From Euprymna scolopes (lineage: Eukaryota > Mollusca > Cephalopoda > Sepiida > Sepiolidae), in contig CM044507.1 in NCBI GenBank assembly GCA_024364805.1, positions 47,182,004 through 47,223,451 of the forward strand: a stretch of 41,448 nt of DNA, read 5' to 3'. The notes under the pieces were generated by a model. That model had not been told where the DNA came from. It searched no databases and saw nothing but the letters and a program-made list of their open reading frames with translations. Below are positions 1 through 9,491 of the stretch, in pieces; the stretch's first letter is position 1; every line of letters starts with the position of its first letter. Both the position numbers and the translations under genes were made by a program.

Positions 1-60
1 TAAATAATCTGAAAAAGGTTATGTCGTAAAACAAAAACAACCAACAAACCAACCTTTGTC
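1..60 (+). repeat. 3' end of dispersed repeat C (cut by window edge)
   Basis: The first bases match the 3' end of a repeat seen in full at 6795-7140 and, inverted, at 15114-15381. The shared part includes an ACAAAAACAACCAAC-type A/C-rich tail. The body of this copy lies outside the window. The tail and the dispersed copies suggest a retroposed element of SINE type or a LINE end. Confidence 0.6.
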
Positions 61-156
61 TTCACACCAGACAGATGTGAATTTACTTTTCAAACATTGA
101 TTTAGCAAAAGTATTGAATTGACCATTTAACTATAGTCTATCTTTCTTGTGTTTTC

Positions 157-305
157 AGATATGAGGGGACCTTTACCGTGAAGGTGTGAGATTTTGCTGC
201 TTGTTGGTTTCGTCAAGGAATTTACATCAAAGAGCACCAATGTTACAATTTTGTTGGAACATACTCCATTAAAGTACTTTAAAAGAAGTGTAGAGTTGTG
301 ACGTT
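157..305 (-). mobile_element. LINE-A fragment (3' part of reverse transcriptase ORF)
   Basis: Read on the minus strand, this stretch aligns base by base with the LINE-A copies at 13190-13665 (plus) and 29370-29690 (minus). It shares the block coding for a KYFNG.CS-like segment and the run ending in an AAGGTCCC motif. It is short and has no open frame. Similarity to the other copies is clear by eye but diverged, so it is an old fragment. The clade (CR1/Jockey-like) is inferred from the longer copies. Confidence 0.6.
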
Positions 306-372
306 GTAACGATGGGAAAGGGATTGGAGATAGTTTGACCTATTAGATTTGAGAGTTTTTGAGGTGTCTTCA

Positions 373-376
<4 letters not shown>

Positions 377-417
<41 letters not shown>
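377..417. repeat. (AG)n microsatellite
   Basis: About 20 uninterrupted AG units, directly downstream of the LINE-A fragment. Confidence 0.95.
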
Positions 418-419
<2 letters not shown>

Positions 420-1379
420 ACTGGTTCAAAACTCCTCGTTTCCTTCACTCTAACCGCTACTTAGTTCTACAGCCATATATTTTCTTTTATTCCTATTTAT
501 CTGCTTCCCTATGAGATCATATTTAGATGAAACCTTAGTTTTTAATGTGAGAAAAATCATCTTGCTTATCTTGTCTTCTTTTGTTATAAATGTTATAAAT
601 TAGAGTTCTTCTGCATTTTTTCAAATTTTTCAGGTATGCTTGGGCGCTGACAGGAATAATCGGAAGCGGCCAATCAGAAAATATTAAACCGCTATGATAA
701 AATTATGATGATAAACAGGAAAAACATAGAAATATACAATAAATAAAATTGCAAACATGTATCTAATCCAAACCTAAACCCTAACCTCTGCGATTAAAAT
801 TATTTAAAAAAATTTTTTTCAAGTTATAAAAAAGTAGCCTTCATAGAATCGTATTAGTTAAAAATATACAGTGCTTTAATTAAAACTTAACAAACGCTCG
901 TCCGACCTTTTCTGGTTATTTCCATCGGCTGCTGAGCAAGCCTGAGCCAACTTTGAGGAAATCACAAGTCAGTAAATGCAAAAGCACCTAAATTAGTCTT
1001 GTGTCATTCTAAGAAAAGTATTCATCTGGTCTGTTGAGGCATCCAGTTTAGTGTCGGTACTTTAGATAGAATCCCTAGTAAAAAACTGTTCCTATATTTT
1101 TTACATTGAAAAAAGGGTGTAACCACAAAGGTTTGGACGATTTTATTTATAAATATAAGAATGAACCAATCAGATGCAAGAACCACTTTATAAAATATAT
1201 TGAATTTCTTTGAATTCTGCTGTGATAACTTCTTGACACAAGATCAGTATTCTCTGCTTATCATAACTGGTTTAATTATTTACTTGGAAAAGTTTCTCTA
1301 ACTTAATTTTTGCTGGCATTTTTTCTTTGCTTGGAACTACAATTTTTGTAATTAAAGAATTGCTATACACTTCCTCATT
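418..1379. other. No gene seen; AT-rich, possible relic of repeat D
   Basis: No convincing coding frame. Around 1110-1205 there is a GGACGATTTTATTTATAAA-like block followed by an AACCAATCAGA block. This is the same order of motifs as in repeat D (13666-13945 and 33521-33798), so it may be a very decayed third copy. The rest is unassigned. Confidence 0.4.
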
Positions 1380-2882
1380 TAAGCCAATATATATCCATGT
1401 CAATAGAATGTTATTTGGGCTTCAAATGCTGTTATTTTTATACTTTGCGAGAGTTTATTTATAGGGAAAAGCATTCTCATGTTAGGTTGTCCTGACAGAT
1501 GCCAGAGAGACCAAACACACTCGAGGTATTAAAATTTTCTTTAGTACTCCTACAAATTCTCTCCATATGTGCCTGTAAATTATCCTTCATGTCAAACGAT
1601 GAGATGAACACTTCAGAAGAATAAGGTTTCTATCTTTCTTTATTTCAATTAGTTTTAACAAACCAAGGTGGCTCCTCTGTAGCTTACACTTTATTTCATT
1701 ACAATTTGAACAATATCCAAAGATGCTTTCAAGAACAGACATTGTTCTCTTTATGTCTGCCATCTCAATTATGCTACAACTTTGTCTTCCAGGAATTGTT
1801 TCTAAGTATTTCTCAAGAGTTTTTTCATTAGGCCAAATTGCTTTTATCACAACCAGTATAATGTTTATTTCTTTCAGAGACCATTCAGAAATCATTCTTG
1901 AGATCCTGATATTTTATTATCTTTTCCCGTTCAGCTCTATTAAGGCCATAGTCATTTGGGATGGTGACGTCGATAATGAGTGCAGTTCTTTGGGGTTTGT
2001 GGGAATTGAAATTCCCAGGCTAACTCGATTGTTGCCCTTTAACTCTGATAACTGGAGAGCAACACAGTTATGTCACTTCCTGTTTCTTATATCTCTCCCT
2101 CATTTCCGCTGAATTCTCGACCAGTCAACATGTAATGAAGAGCCGCTCCGGTTGGCATTGGTCACCCAACCAGCGCTCCTTACTTACCCGTCAGCCTCTC
2201 ATCAATCGCAAGTAACATTACTCCTTTCTCAACGAACTCTTATTTTTACTATCTATATCCTTATTATTTCTCATGTATATTTATGTAAATAAATCTACAT
2301 TCTTTCACTAATATACAACGGTATGTTTTCGTCATCATTATGCGACCTTTTGCTTTTCAATCACCTGCCATTCAATCCATTAAAGAACATGAAGGATGGA
2401 ATCCCAATTACATAACCAGACCTTCATTGTCGCCTACAGGTTTGTTCCACATTACAATGTCTGGCTTTATGGTTTTGTCTTTTATGTATCTGTTTGCTTA
2501 TATGTCTTTGTCATAGAACACTGTTATCTTTCTGTTTAATGTTATTTGTGAGAGTTCATGTTCCAAGATGTTGGATGATCTGTCAAGATGTATCTTTCCA
2601 TCGATCTTCCAATGGAAGTACTTACATACTTTGCTGTGACAGATAGTGTAATGACCAATTGCCAATAGGATTTGGCATTTAGGCATAAGTTAGCTTGGGC
2701 TCTTAATTGCTTAGCAGCAAAATTTGCTCATAGGCCAAACATTTTTAAAACCCATTTGTGGGTAAGCCCTGATCTTAACCGGCTACAAAGAGTTTTGTCA
2801 TCAAATAGAAGTCCCCCCACTCTTGAGCCATTGACGTGAAGCATTCCTGCCCATATATTTCTAGTCAAGTTCTTTCAGGGGC
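1380..2882 (-). mobile_element. LINE-B fragment: C-terminal endonuclease-type region and 3' UTR, with nested solo LTR
   Basis: On the minus strand the frames spell the C-terminal part of a non-LTR retrotransposon polyprotein. From 2882 downward they give a FYLMTKLFVAGDQGLPTN-like stretch, then a CKYFHWKI-like stretch (about 2630-2590), then RTALIIDVTIPNDYGLNRAE (about 1990-1930), then a YLETIPGR stretch (about 1800-1780). The order PDI...LIIDV.IP fits the restriction-like endonuclease domain found after the reverse transcriptase in R2/R4-type LINEs. That family assignment comes from memory of such proteins. The plus-strand copy at 32880-34860 aligns along the same path, including the 3' UTR (CAGGACAACATG-like block). 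The frame is broken repeatedly and split by a 441-bp LTR at 1998-2438. It begins directly at the stop of the zinc-finger gene. Confidence 0.75.
1998..2438 (+). mobile_element. Solo LTR (Ty3/Gypsy-like) nested in LINE-B
   Basis: A 441-bp block that starts TGTGGGAATTG and ends GTCGCCTACA interrupts LINE-B. Removing it restores the alignment to the LINE-B copy at 34285-34330. Its ends are TG...CA. It is bracketed by a GGTT target duplication (1994-1997 and 2439-2442), which could also be read as 7 bp, GGTTTGT. An AATAAA signal lies at 2288-2293. No internal coding part remains. The insertion is younger than the LINE-B copy. The Gypsy assignment rests on end bases and duplication size only. Confidence 0.65.
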
Positions 2883-2883
2883 T

Positions 2884-3570
2884 TTAAGTTGTTTCCATCC
2901 TGGTTTTCGTGTTCCTTTGTTTAGTGTGGATTAGCAGGTGTCTGTTTAAAACAGATTTTCTTGCAAACGATGAGCCACACACACCACAAGAATAAGGTTT
3001 CTCTCCACTGTGGATTTGTATGTGTTTTTTTAAATCTGATTTTGCTGCATATGCCGAGGGGCACAGTTCACAAGCAAATGGTTTCTCTCCAGTGTGGATA
3101 TGTAAGTGTCTCCTTAAGTCAGAATTTGTTGTGAATGATGAGCCACACACTTCACAAGAATAAGGTTTTTCTCCTGTGTGTCGTTGCAGATGTACTTTTA
3201 ATGAAGATTTCTCGGTAAATGATGAACCGCACAATCCACAAGAAAAAGGTTTCTCTCCACTGTGTTTTTGTGTGTGTGCTTTTAAATTCGGTTTTGTTGT
3301 AAATGATGCGCCACACACTTCACAATTGTGAGGTTTCTCTCCGCTGTGGGTTTGTACATGTCTCTTTAAATTTGGTTTTGTTTTAAACGACGCATCACAC
3401 AACTCACACGAATAAGGTTTCTCTCCAGTATGTGTTCGTATATGTATCTCTAGCTGAGATTTTTTAATAAACGACATGCCACACACTTGGCAACTATGAG
3501 GTTTCTCTACAGGATGATTTTGCATGTCGTCTTTTGCACAGACTTTTTTTATATATGGGATTTCGTGCAT
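2884..3570 (-). CDS. C2H2 zinc-finger protein, seven fingers
   Basis: A 228-residue open frame with seven tandem C2H2 fingers spaced exactly 28 residues apart (first cysteines at 27, 55, 83, 111, 139, 167, 195). All zinc ligands are present in C-x2-C-x12-H-x3-H form. Linkers are TGEKP or SGEKP. Helix positions -1, 2, 3, 6 read KSQI, TPNR, TPNA, ESSV, TSDR, ASDK and RSVR, so a sequence-specific nuclear DNA-binding role is likely by family; no target can be given. Residues 1-26 are a decayed finger with CE-M-H in place of CEVC; an in-frame TGA lies seven codons before the ATG. The last ten residues after the final histidine (RNTKTRMETT) align with LINE-B sequence, so tail and stop are probably LINE-derived. 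No effector domain is seen. It may be a truncated paralogue of the gene at 31529-32620. Transcription is unproven. Confidence 0.8.
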   Translation of the reverse strand: MHEIPYIKKVCAKDDMQNHPVEKPHSCQVCGMSFIKKSQLEIHIRTHTGEKPYSCELCDASFKTKPNLKRHVQTHSGEKPHNCEVCGASFTTKPNLKAHTQKHSGEKPFSCGLCGSSFTEKSSLKVHLQRHTGEKPYSCEVCGSSFTTNSDLRRHLHIHTGEKPFACELCPSAYAAKSDLKKHIQIHSGEKPYSCGVCGSSFARKSVLNRHLLIHTKQRNTKTRMETT

Positions 3571-3579
3571 TTCACATAA

Positions 3580-4100
3580 AAACTGATTTCAAATCTGTCT
3601 CATTTAAAATTAGTTTTCTGTGAAAATGATGAGCAATAAATTTGAAAACAGTACTTTTTCTGCCCAATTTAAACTAAGTTTTTCAAATGTAATACAAAAG
3701 CTTCGGTTTGTATATGTTTTTAAAATGAGTTTTGTTGGAAATTATGAGCCACCCATTCACAAATAAGAATAATGGGTTTATTGTCTAGATAGATATGCAT
3801 TTCTTTACTTTTCTGTGCAATTCAAAATACATTTTCAAAATGCAATGCAAAAGCCGGGGTTTATATTTGTCTTGAAAATTTTGTTGAGAATGATACTTCA
3901 AAATGTTCGATTATTGTCTAGTTATATGTCTTTTTAAATAATAGTCTGTGTAAATTATGAGGTGCAAACTTATCAATGAAAATGCTTTTCTTCAAGTTGT
4001 ATTCAATATTTGTTTTGAGATCTGGTTTTGTGATTTTACATTGATTTATTATTTGTAAATAATCTTCACACTCCATGCATTGCAAGAAGGCCATTTTCAT
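3580..4100 (-). pseudogene. Relics of additional C2H2 fingers upstream of the zinc-finger gene
   Basis: Minus-strand frames upstream of the ATG contain broken finger pieces: a CEW.AHNF stretch followed by a KHIQTEA-like stretch (about 3760-3700), a serine-rich SSFSQKTNFK-like piece (about 3640-3610), an EVSFSTKF piece (about 3900-3870), and an ITKPDLKTNIE stretch (about 4040-4000). Stops and shifts separate them. Their order and phase suggest that the finger array was once longer and has decayed from its 5' end, leaving the seven-finger frame. They could also be tandem duplicates that died after duplication. Confidence 0.6.
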
Positions 4101-4671
4101 TTTTCTCCATCCTTACCTTTACCTGTGAATGAATGAATAATTTCATTTAACAATTTATACATTAATAAATATGTAAAGCAGATATGCATTAAAACCAAAT
4201 ACTACTTACAAATATGGTTGTTTTCTAATTGCAAAATGTGTATGACTATATATAAAAGCATGAGTTCCGCCAAACATTGACTAGCAATAATAGTTTTGCT
4301 AATTAAATTTAGCTAGTCATTAGAGTTATTTAGTAAGATGAAGGAGAGATAAGTATTCTTGCACTCAAATGAAATATAAAACTAAAACTGACGTGACATT
4401 TTCATCTGATGTTTTTTTTGAGAAATTTGTATGACACAATAATTGGTATCAAACAGTGACTAGCAATACTAGTTTTGTTCATAAATTTTGTGTTTTTATA
4501 TTTGAACTAATTTTCAAAAGGTTTCTCAGGAAGATAAAATTCACAAATGATTATCAGCCACATGCACTGCTAATATAACAATCATTGGTAACCTCTGACC
4601 TATAGTGATAAGTAGTAAGATTGTACATCGAAAGTACACAAGAATATGTATAAGCCACCCCAAATAAATGC

Positions 4672-4985
4672 TAGAATTGCCCACAAGGACCTATGGCATA
4701 ACAGATAAAATAAAGATTCAGTTCTATGTGACACTATTCTGGAGGTTGAAGCCTCAATCCTCAGTGCACCGATACTAAGAGTACAATTATTAAGACTTCT
4801 ATCTGCTCCTGGCCGATGGAACAGGAGCATTCTACCCATGTTGATTAAATAAAAGCTCAGTTTGAAATTCTGTTTACATGCTCTCACAAGATACACTGAT
4901 GAGAGTCAAAGATTATATTCACTGAAATATTGTGAGAACAACACTCAAGATGAGAACCGTAGTCTGAATAACCTAAATAATACAA
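4672..4985 (+). mobile_element. Heavily decayed tRNA-derived SINE
   Basis: The end (about 4920-4985) matches the 3' tail of the SINEs at 6111-6399 and 36432-36708: a GAAATATTGTGA...AAGATGAGAA.CGTAGTC order followed by AAATAATA. The head contains a TGGCATAACAGAT box-A-like stretch and a GGTTGAAGCCT box-B-like stretch. The middle is only weakly alignable, so this is an old copy. Confidence 0.35.
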
Positions 4986-5790
4986 GAAGGAATGGGACCT
5001 CAAGCTTCTATTAAAAAGACAAACTGAGAAAATTAAATTCACAAGTGTTTCTCAGTGGCATGTATCGTTAATATGTCAATCACTGGTATCGACCATTGGT
5101 TGGTTAAACTTACATTACTTATCGAATCACGATTTTATTAAACTATTGATACTTTGGTAAATATCAGATATATTTAATGAAAATGATTTTCTTGACAATA
5201 AATAATGTAAATGATACTGTAATGAATCTACAGCAAAATTGTTATTGTATGTTAAAGATTTTGCCATATTTTGTATAATTTTCTGAAAGTTTTTGATAAA
5301 ATTCAATGATACTTGGCTACAATTCATTAAATACAGCTATAATACCAAAAGAGTTTGCACCGTGCACAATGATAATTGCTTCATTCACATTATTTGTGCT
5401 GCAAGTTAGTGGCCAAATCATACAAAAGTTATCAATCTAAATTCGAAATTTTTAGAGTGATTAAGATTACCGATATAAATAACTATGAGAAAAATAATGA
5501 TTCTAAGACTGTAAACTTGTTGAATAAGTTATGAGAAATTTGTCATAGACAGCCATTTTGTAGAAGGGTCATTTATCTGTGTTCATTCGACTGACCTTAA
5601 GAAAAAAGCGTCATCTGGTTTAAATTAAAAAATTAATAAACTTTTATTAAAAAATTTCATCAACAGATGTTAAATAGGTTGATTTTGTTGACATATCTGT
5701 AGGAAAAAATGTATGAGGTTGCCAAGAAAGTTCTTGTGGAATTTTCAATTTTGATTTCAAATGATGTACATTCAAACAAGTTTTCGTTAT
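4986..5790. other. No gene seen; weak direct repeat
   Basis: About 80 bases around 5028-5105 resemble 4535-4615 (AAATTCACAA, then CACTGGTATCGACC-like against CATTGGTAACCTCTGACC-like). This suggests one repeat split by the SINE at 4672-4985. Open frames here are short and unlike known proteins. Confidence 0.3.
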
Positions 5791-5793
5791 ATG

Positions 5794-5885
5794 TTTACTT
5801 TATATATCATTTATATATCATTAATATACCTTTACTTTATATATCATTTATATATCATTAATATGCCTTTACTTTATATATCATT
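5794..5885. repeat. 37-bp tandem repeat, about 2.5 copies
   Basis: The unit TTTACTTTATATATCATT... (37 bp) occurs at 5794-5830 and 5831-5867, with a partial third copy to 5885. The copies are nearly identical, so the duplication is recent. Confidence 0.9.
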
Positions 5886-5894
5886 TTAAAGAGA

Positions 5895-5985
5895 AAGGGC
5901 CAGAAGAATAGTTGGCTGAAATGTTGTCAAACAACAATTATAAAGATGAAAATAATAGTTTGCAAATAATGCAATAAAACATACA
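5895..5985 (+). mobile_element. SINE 3'-end fragment
   Basis: It matches the last 90 bases of the tRNA-derived SINE at 6111-6399 (GCCAGAAGAATAGTTGGC...AAAGATGAAAATAATAG...). A linker ending in TTGGATTTATAAGACC leads to that SINE. The same linker precedes the SINE at 36432, so the two pieces are arranged like a broken dimer. Confidence 0.7.
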
Positions 5986-6110
5986 AATTATTCATCTCAA
6001 AGAATACCAATAATTAAATAATATATACCATTTACTATGGGCCTGACAATAAAACATCAGATAACAAAAACTTGGATTTATAAGACCAAAATAATCCAAC
6101 CTTGATCACC

Positions 6111-6399
6111 CTTCGGAACTTGTGGCGCAGTGGATAGAGACGTTGAATCTCTACAGTTCCAGGCATTGTCTGAAGATAGCTGTTTCAATCTTACCCAAAG
6201 CCAGCCAGTGGATTAGTTGGCCAAAACGTGGTGAGACACCAACAACTATGGAAGTCAGTAATTACTGAAGATAGTCAAGATATTCACATTCCTTTCCCAT
6301 CATGGTTAACCACCTGACAAAGATCAAAGGAATAGTTGGCCGAAATGTGAAACAACTATAAAGATGAGGATAACAGTCCGGAAATAAATAAAATAGACA
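6111..6399 (+). mobile_element. tRNA-derived SINE, near full length
   Basis: The 5' head is tRNA-like: box A within TGTGGCGCAGTGGATAGAG (6120-6138) and a box-B-like GTTTCAATCTTACC (about 6182-6195). The body shares GATTAGTTGGCCAAAACG, a GGTTAACCACCTGAC-type motif and the tail AAATAAATAAAATAGAC with the SINE at 36432-36708 and the inverted one at 36101-36296. Cephalopod SINEs headed by a tRNA-Arg-like sequence are known; this placement is inferred. Confidence 0.8.
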
Positions 6400-6403
6400 A
6401 AGC

Positions 6404-6715
6404 CTAATTCTTCTCTACGACAATGCCCGACAGTATGTTGCTAAACCGACCCTGCAAAAGTTGAACGAATTGGGCTATGAAACTCCGACTCATCCGCCAT
6501 AATCTGCAGACCTTTCACCTACCACTTTTTCAAGCATCTCAACATGAGGATTGCTTCAAAAACTTAAGCGATATCAAAAACGCCTACAGTGACTTCATCA
6601 TCACCAGAACGCAAGATTTTTATGTTACTGACATAAATGCACTTGTTTTGCGCCGAGAAAAATGTGCTGCTTCTGATGGTGCTTATTTCGATCAATAAAT
6701 TTTTGTTTCAGCCAA
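6404..6715 (+). mobile_element. mariner transposase C-terminal remnant
   Basis: Frames spell LLYDNARQYVAKPTLQKLNE and LGYETPTHPP, then, after a stop and a shift of frame, the LSPT region, and finally ALVLRREKCAASDGAYFDQ followed by TAA at 6696. This is the order at the end of mariner-family transposases: the second catalytic D in HDNARPH, the HPPYSPDLSPTDYHFF block with the third D, and WQKC...GAYFD at the C-terminus. The frame is interrupted by a stop and at least one shift, and the N-terminal two thirds are missing, so it is inactive. The 5' edge abuts the SINE tail. Confidence 0.8.
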
Positions 6716-6794
6716 AATATGTTCATCTTAATGTAAAAGTTAAAAACTGCAGATAATCAGTAATATTCATTAAAATTTAGTAAAGCAATACTTT

Positions 6795-7140
6795 CCCAAC
6801 CAGCCCTGTCGGTGGGGCATTAGAATACACCGACTGCCCCCCTGCAGAGGGTAAAAGTCCTTCAATGGGGGTCCTGGATATGACCTTAAACTATATCCAG
6901 TGGTGAGGCCCCAGCTTGTGGGCTTTGGAGAGTGTGGAGCAACCCTTTAATTACCATTGCTCCCAGGTCCACTCTAACCCAGAGTGGTAGTACCTGTTAG
7001 GGTCCCAACTATGGGTTAAATAGAAACCGATGTGAAAACAACAAATATATTCTATTAAAAAAATGTTTCTTCAAAATCTTTGGATTCGGCATTAAATAAC
7101 CTGAAAAGGGTTGATATGCCATAAAACAAAAACAACCAAC
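6795..7140 (+). repeat. Dispersed repeat C, longest copy
   Basis: The stretch 6869-7138 is found inverted at 15114-15381 with high identity, and its last about 55 bases are at the start of the window. It carries a GC-rich body (a GTGGGGC block, a CCACTCTAACCC block, TTAGGGTCCCAACTATGGG) and ends in an AAAACAAAAACAACCAAC tail. No tRNA-like box B was recognised. It could be a SINE with another head or the 3' end of a LINE. Confidence 0.75.
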
Positions 7141-7389
7141 ATACCAACTTTCACAACCAACCTATTTACATCTATATGCAAATAATTTTAGCAGTCTGAA
7201 AAGTCTGTGATTGTCATATCTAATGTTATTCATCTGATTTACATACTGAAGTATGAAAATTGGGTTAGCATTCCTGGCCAATCGACCATTATGATGTGAC
7301 ACTGACAAATTCACACCATAATCCATTAAACTTGTAAATGGTGATTTTTTTTAAAAGCAGCAAACTTTAACTTGATAACTATTTTCTTT

Positions 7390-7715
7390 CATTTTAGATT
7401 TGGCAACTATCAATTATTTTGAGTTCAGCTTGGTTGCAGTTCATCATGAAGAGACTGACATCCAGTTGTGTAAATTTGTTTTATTTACATTTGATGAATG
7501 AAGGATTTATATCTGATAATTTCATGAAGTGGACCTGCCAACTGGCCACTTCGTTTGTGCAATTTAACCCCATTAGATTATTTTTTTTAGAGAATATGTA
7601 AAGTCCTATGTCTATGCTGATACACCAGACAACACTTGATGTGTTACTAGCGAAATGCAGCCTAAGTTAATGCATAACGTTTGTGAAAATTAGACCTCTA
7701 GATTACAATATATAT
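7390..7715 (+). mobile_element. Second Tc1/mariner transposase remnant
   Basis: In alternating frames one reads LRLCNLTPLDYFF (about 7545-7590), KSYVYADTPDN (about 7600-7635) and QPKLMHNVCEN followed by TSRLQYI (about 7660-7712). This matches the C-terminal order PRS.DLTPLDYFLWGYVK / VYA..P.T / Q.ML..V..NW..RL.Y of Tc1/mariner transposases. Several frame shifts and stops are present. It differs from the remnant at 6404-6715 and so comes from another element. Confidence 0.6.
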
Positions 7716-8113
7716 ATAATAAATATAATAAAATAAATATATAATAAAAGAGTAAATCTTTAACAAAGCAAAACTTATCAACATAAGCTCAACACTATCA
7801 AGGGGAGCAAAAGCAATAATCTACACTATTAATAAAATTCTAAATGTTTATTGATTTATTGATGTGTGTGTGCCTATATACCAATAAAACTTTCGAACCG
7901 AATTGAAAAATTCTTTTTTTCCCTGAAAAGTTTGAGTTTCTAGATTGTCCTTATCTATATATGGTTCGTAATGAACAATGCTGAGTCTCACAAAAAGCCC
8001 CAAATAAGGATTTTTGGACTGTTTCGTAAACTTGTCAAAAGAGTTATCTGCCCATGTCAACAGAATTAAGCACTGTCTGTATACAGTCGTGGTAACATCT
8101 TTCAGCAAACGAA

Positions 8114-8268
8114 CAGGACTTGTGGCACAATGGATAACGCTTCTGACCATGGATAAGAAGATTCTAGGTTTGAATCCTGGCGAGTTCATAATAATTTTAA
8201 CCATCATTTTATCCAATGTTTACTCATTATCCTTACCCTTAGTTAGGATATTTTTTTTTTTTTTTTAG
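8114..8268 (+). mobile_element. tRNA-Arg-like SINE head and body
   Basis: The head reads GGACTTGTGGCACAATGGATAACGC (box A) and AGGTTTGAATCCTGGCGAG (box B, about 8166-8184), a good match to a tRNA-Arg-type gene without a clean anticodon arm. The body is short and ends in a 14-base T run (8251-8268). It is not the same subfamily as the 6111-6399 SINE after the head. Confidence 0.7.
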
Positions 8269-8999
8269 TGGTTTTGTTTTGTGCATATGGGAATTTCCCA
8301 TTCTCCAAGTTCACAGGGTAAGCGTTGATGGTAAGACAGTTTTGAGTGTACTTGATGTTGAGTGTACTCGATTTTGTGTTTGACTGGGCGTTGTGTGTGC
8401 AGATGCGGCGTAGCCACTAGGATTAAATGAAAGATGAGGAATATCATCAGAACAAGAAGGAAAAGTTAAGGAGAAATTTAAGAAATAAACACTTTAGGCC
8501 ATGACATTTCAAAGCTAAATGCTACTCATCAAAAATGGAGAAGGTCAGAATTATACAAAAAGCAAATATAGAAAAACTGGCTTAATGATAATTAGAAATG
8601 CAGGAATTGGATAAAATGATGAATAGTAATTTACTCTTATATGTTATACTTTTAATTAACATTTTTGTTTTGTTTTTTGCCTGCAATATTTTAAAGTCTA
8701 AGACTTATACAAATCAGCTACCCATCGGAAACTCTTCAAAAATTAAACATGATTTTCTATTAAAAAATATATGTCACCGTTAATTTATTTGGTACTAGTG
8801 CTGAAATAATAATGATAGTATTTAAAAAGCCATTTTTAACATGAGGAGGGGCGGGTGTTTTGTACCTATTCTTACAATTGAATAAAAAAAACATATAAAA
8901 CTTTAATTAAACTTGGAAATACGATTTAAAAAAAAATAATGCGGATCAGTAAGTGCACTAGCACCCTTTATTTGGTGGGTTTTTATCAATATTTTGTTT
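8269..8999. other. No gene seen
   Basis: AT-rich sequence with short frames only. An AAGCCATTTTTAACATGAGGAGGGG block at 8827-8850 recurs at 21090-21115, next to the hairpin at 21010-21078. It is therefore part of another dispersed repeat whose limits I cannot set. Confidence 0.3.
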
Positions 9000-9200
9000 A
9001 ATTTTTAATTTTTGGTAGATTATCGAAACTCTCCAGATGACTGTTGAATGTCAGCCATTTTGTTATTGTTCTAAGTAAACACTCGACACTACTTGTATTT
9101 CAAAGTAAATAAACGCTTTAAAATAAGTTAAAGCACAAAAAAAGTTATCCATGTCGGTACAAGAGTAACTTATCTCACCTTTGATAACATTTATTTGTTA
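9000..9200 (+). repeat. Single arm of the foldback family
   Basis: It aligns with the right arm (9650-9870) of the adjacent foldback element: TTAATTTTTGGTAGATTATCG, then GCCATTTTGTTATTGTTC, then GTTATCCATGTCGGTAC...GAGTAACTTATC and CTTTGATAACATTTATTTG. It is an older, more diverged copy. Confidence 0.55.
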
Positions 9201-9329
9201 AATATTTGTTTCTTTTTTCACTTTTTTGTTTTGTTGTCGATACTAGATTTTTTTTTTTTTTTATTTTTACACGAAATGGTTCCTCATTTCATTTTTTAAA
9301 ACAAACAAAATGACATTTTTATTGCCTTT

Positions 9330-9450
9330 ACAAATTTTGGTGTGATTCTCCAAAATAGCCAACAAAGCAAAAAATAAATGTTACCGAAAAAAAACTCTTC
9401 CGCCTAGCTGGATAAGTTTTATTTGTGTGTTTTGACTTATTTTAAAGTTT

Positions 9451-9491
<41 letters not shown>

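Noticed and set aside
765-790. Interstitial telomere-like motif (CCTAAACCCTAACC)
   Set aside because: Only two imperfect units, within chance.
1723-2112. 129-codon plus-strand frame
   Set aside because: Antisense to LINE-B and running into the solo LTR; no domain.
4885-4910. Hammerhead ribozyme core (CTGATGAG)
   Set aside because: No stem II hairpin and no GAAA in the right place.
8114-8190. Functional tRNA-Arg gene
   Set aside because: Boxes A and B are present but the anticodon and acceptor arms do not fold; SINE head is the better reading.
7848-8216. 122-codon minus-strand frame
   Set aside because: It covers the tRNA-like SINE in antisense; no recognisable protein.
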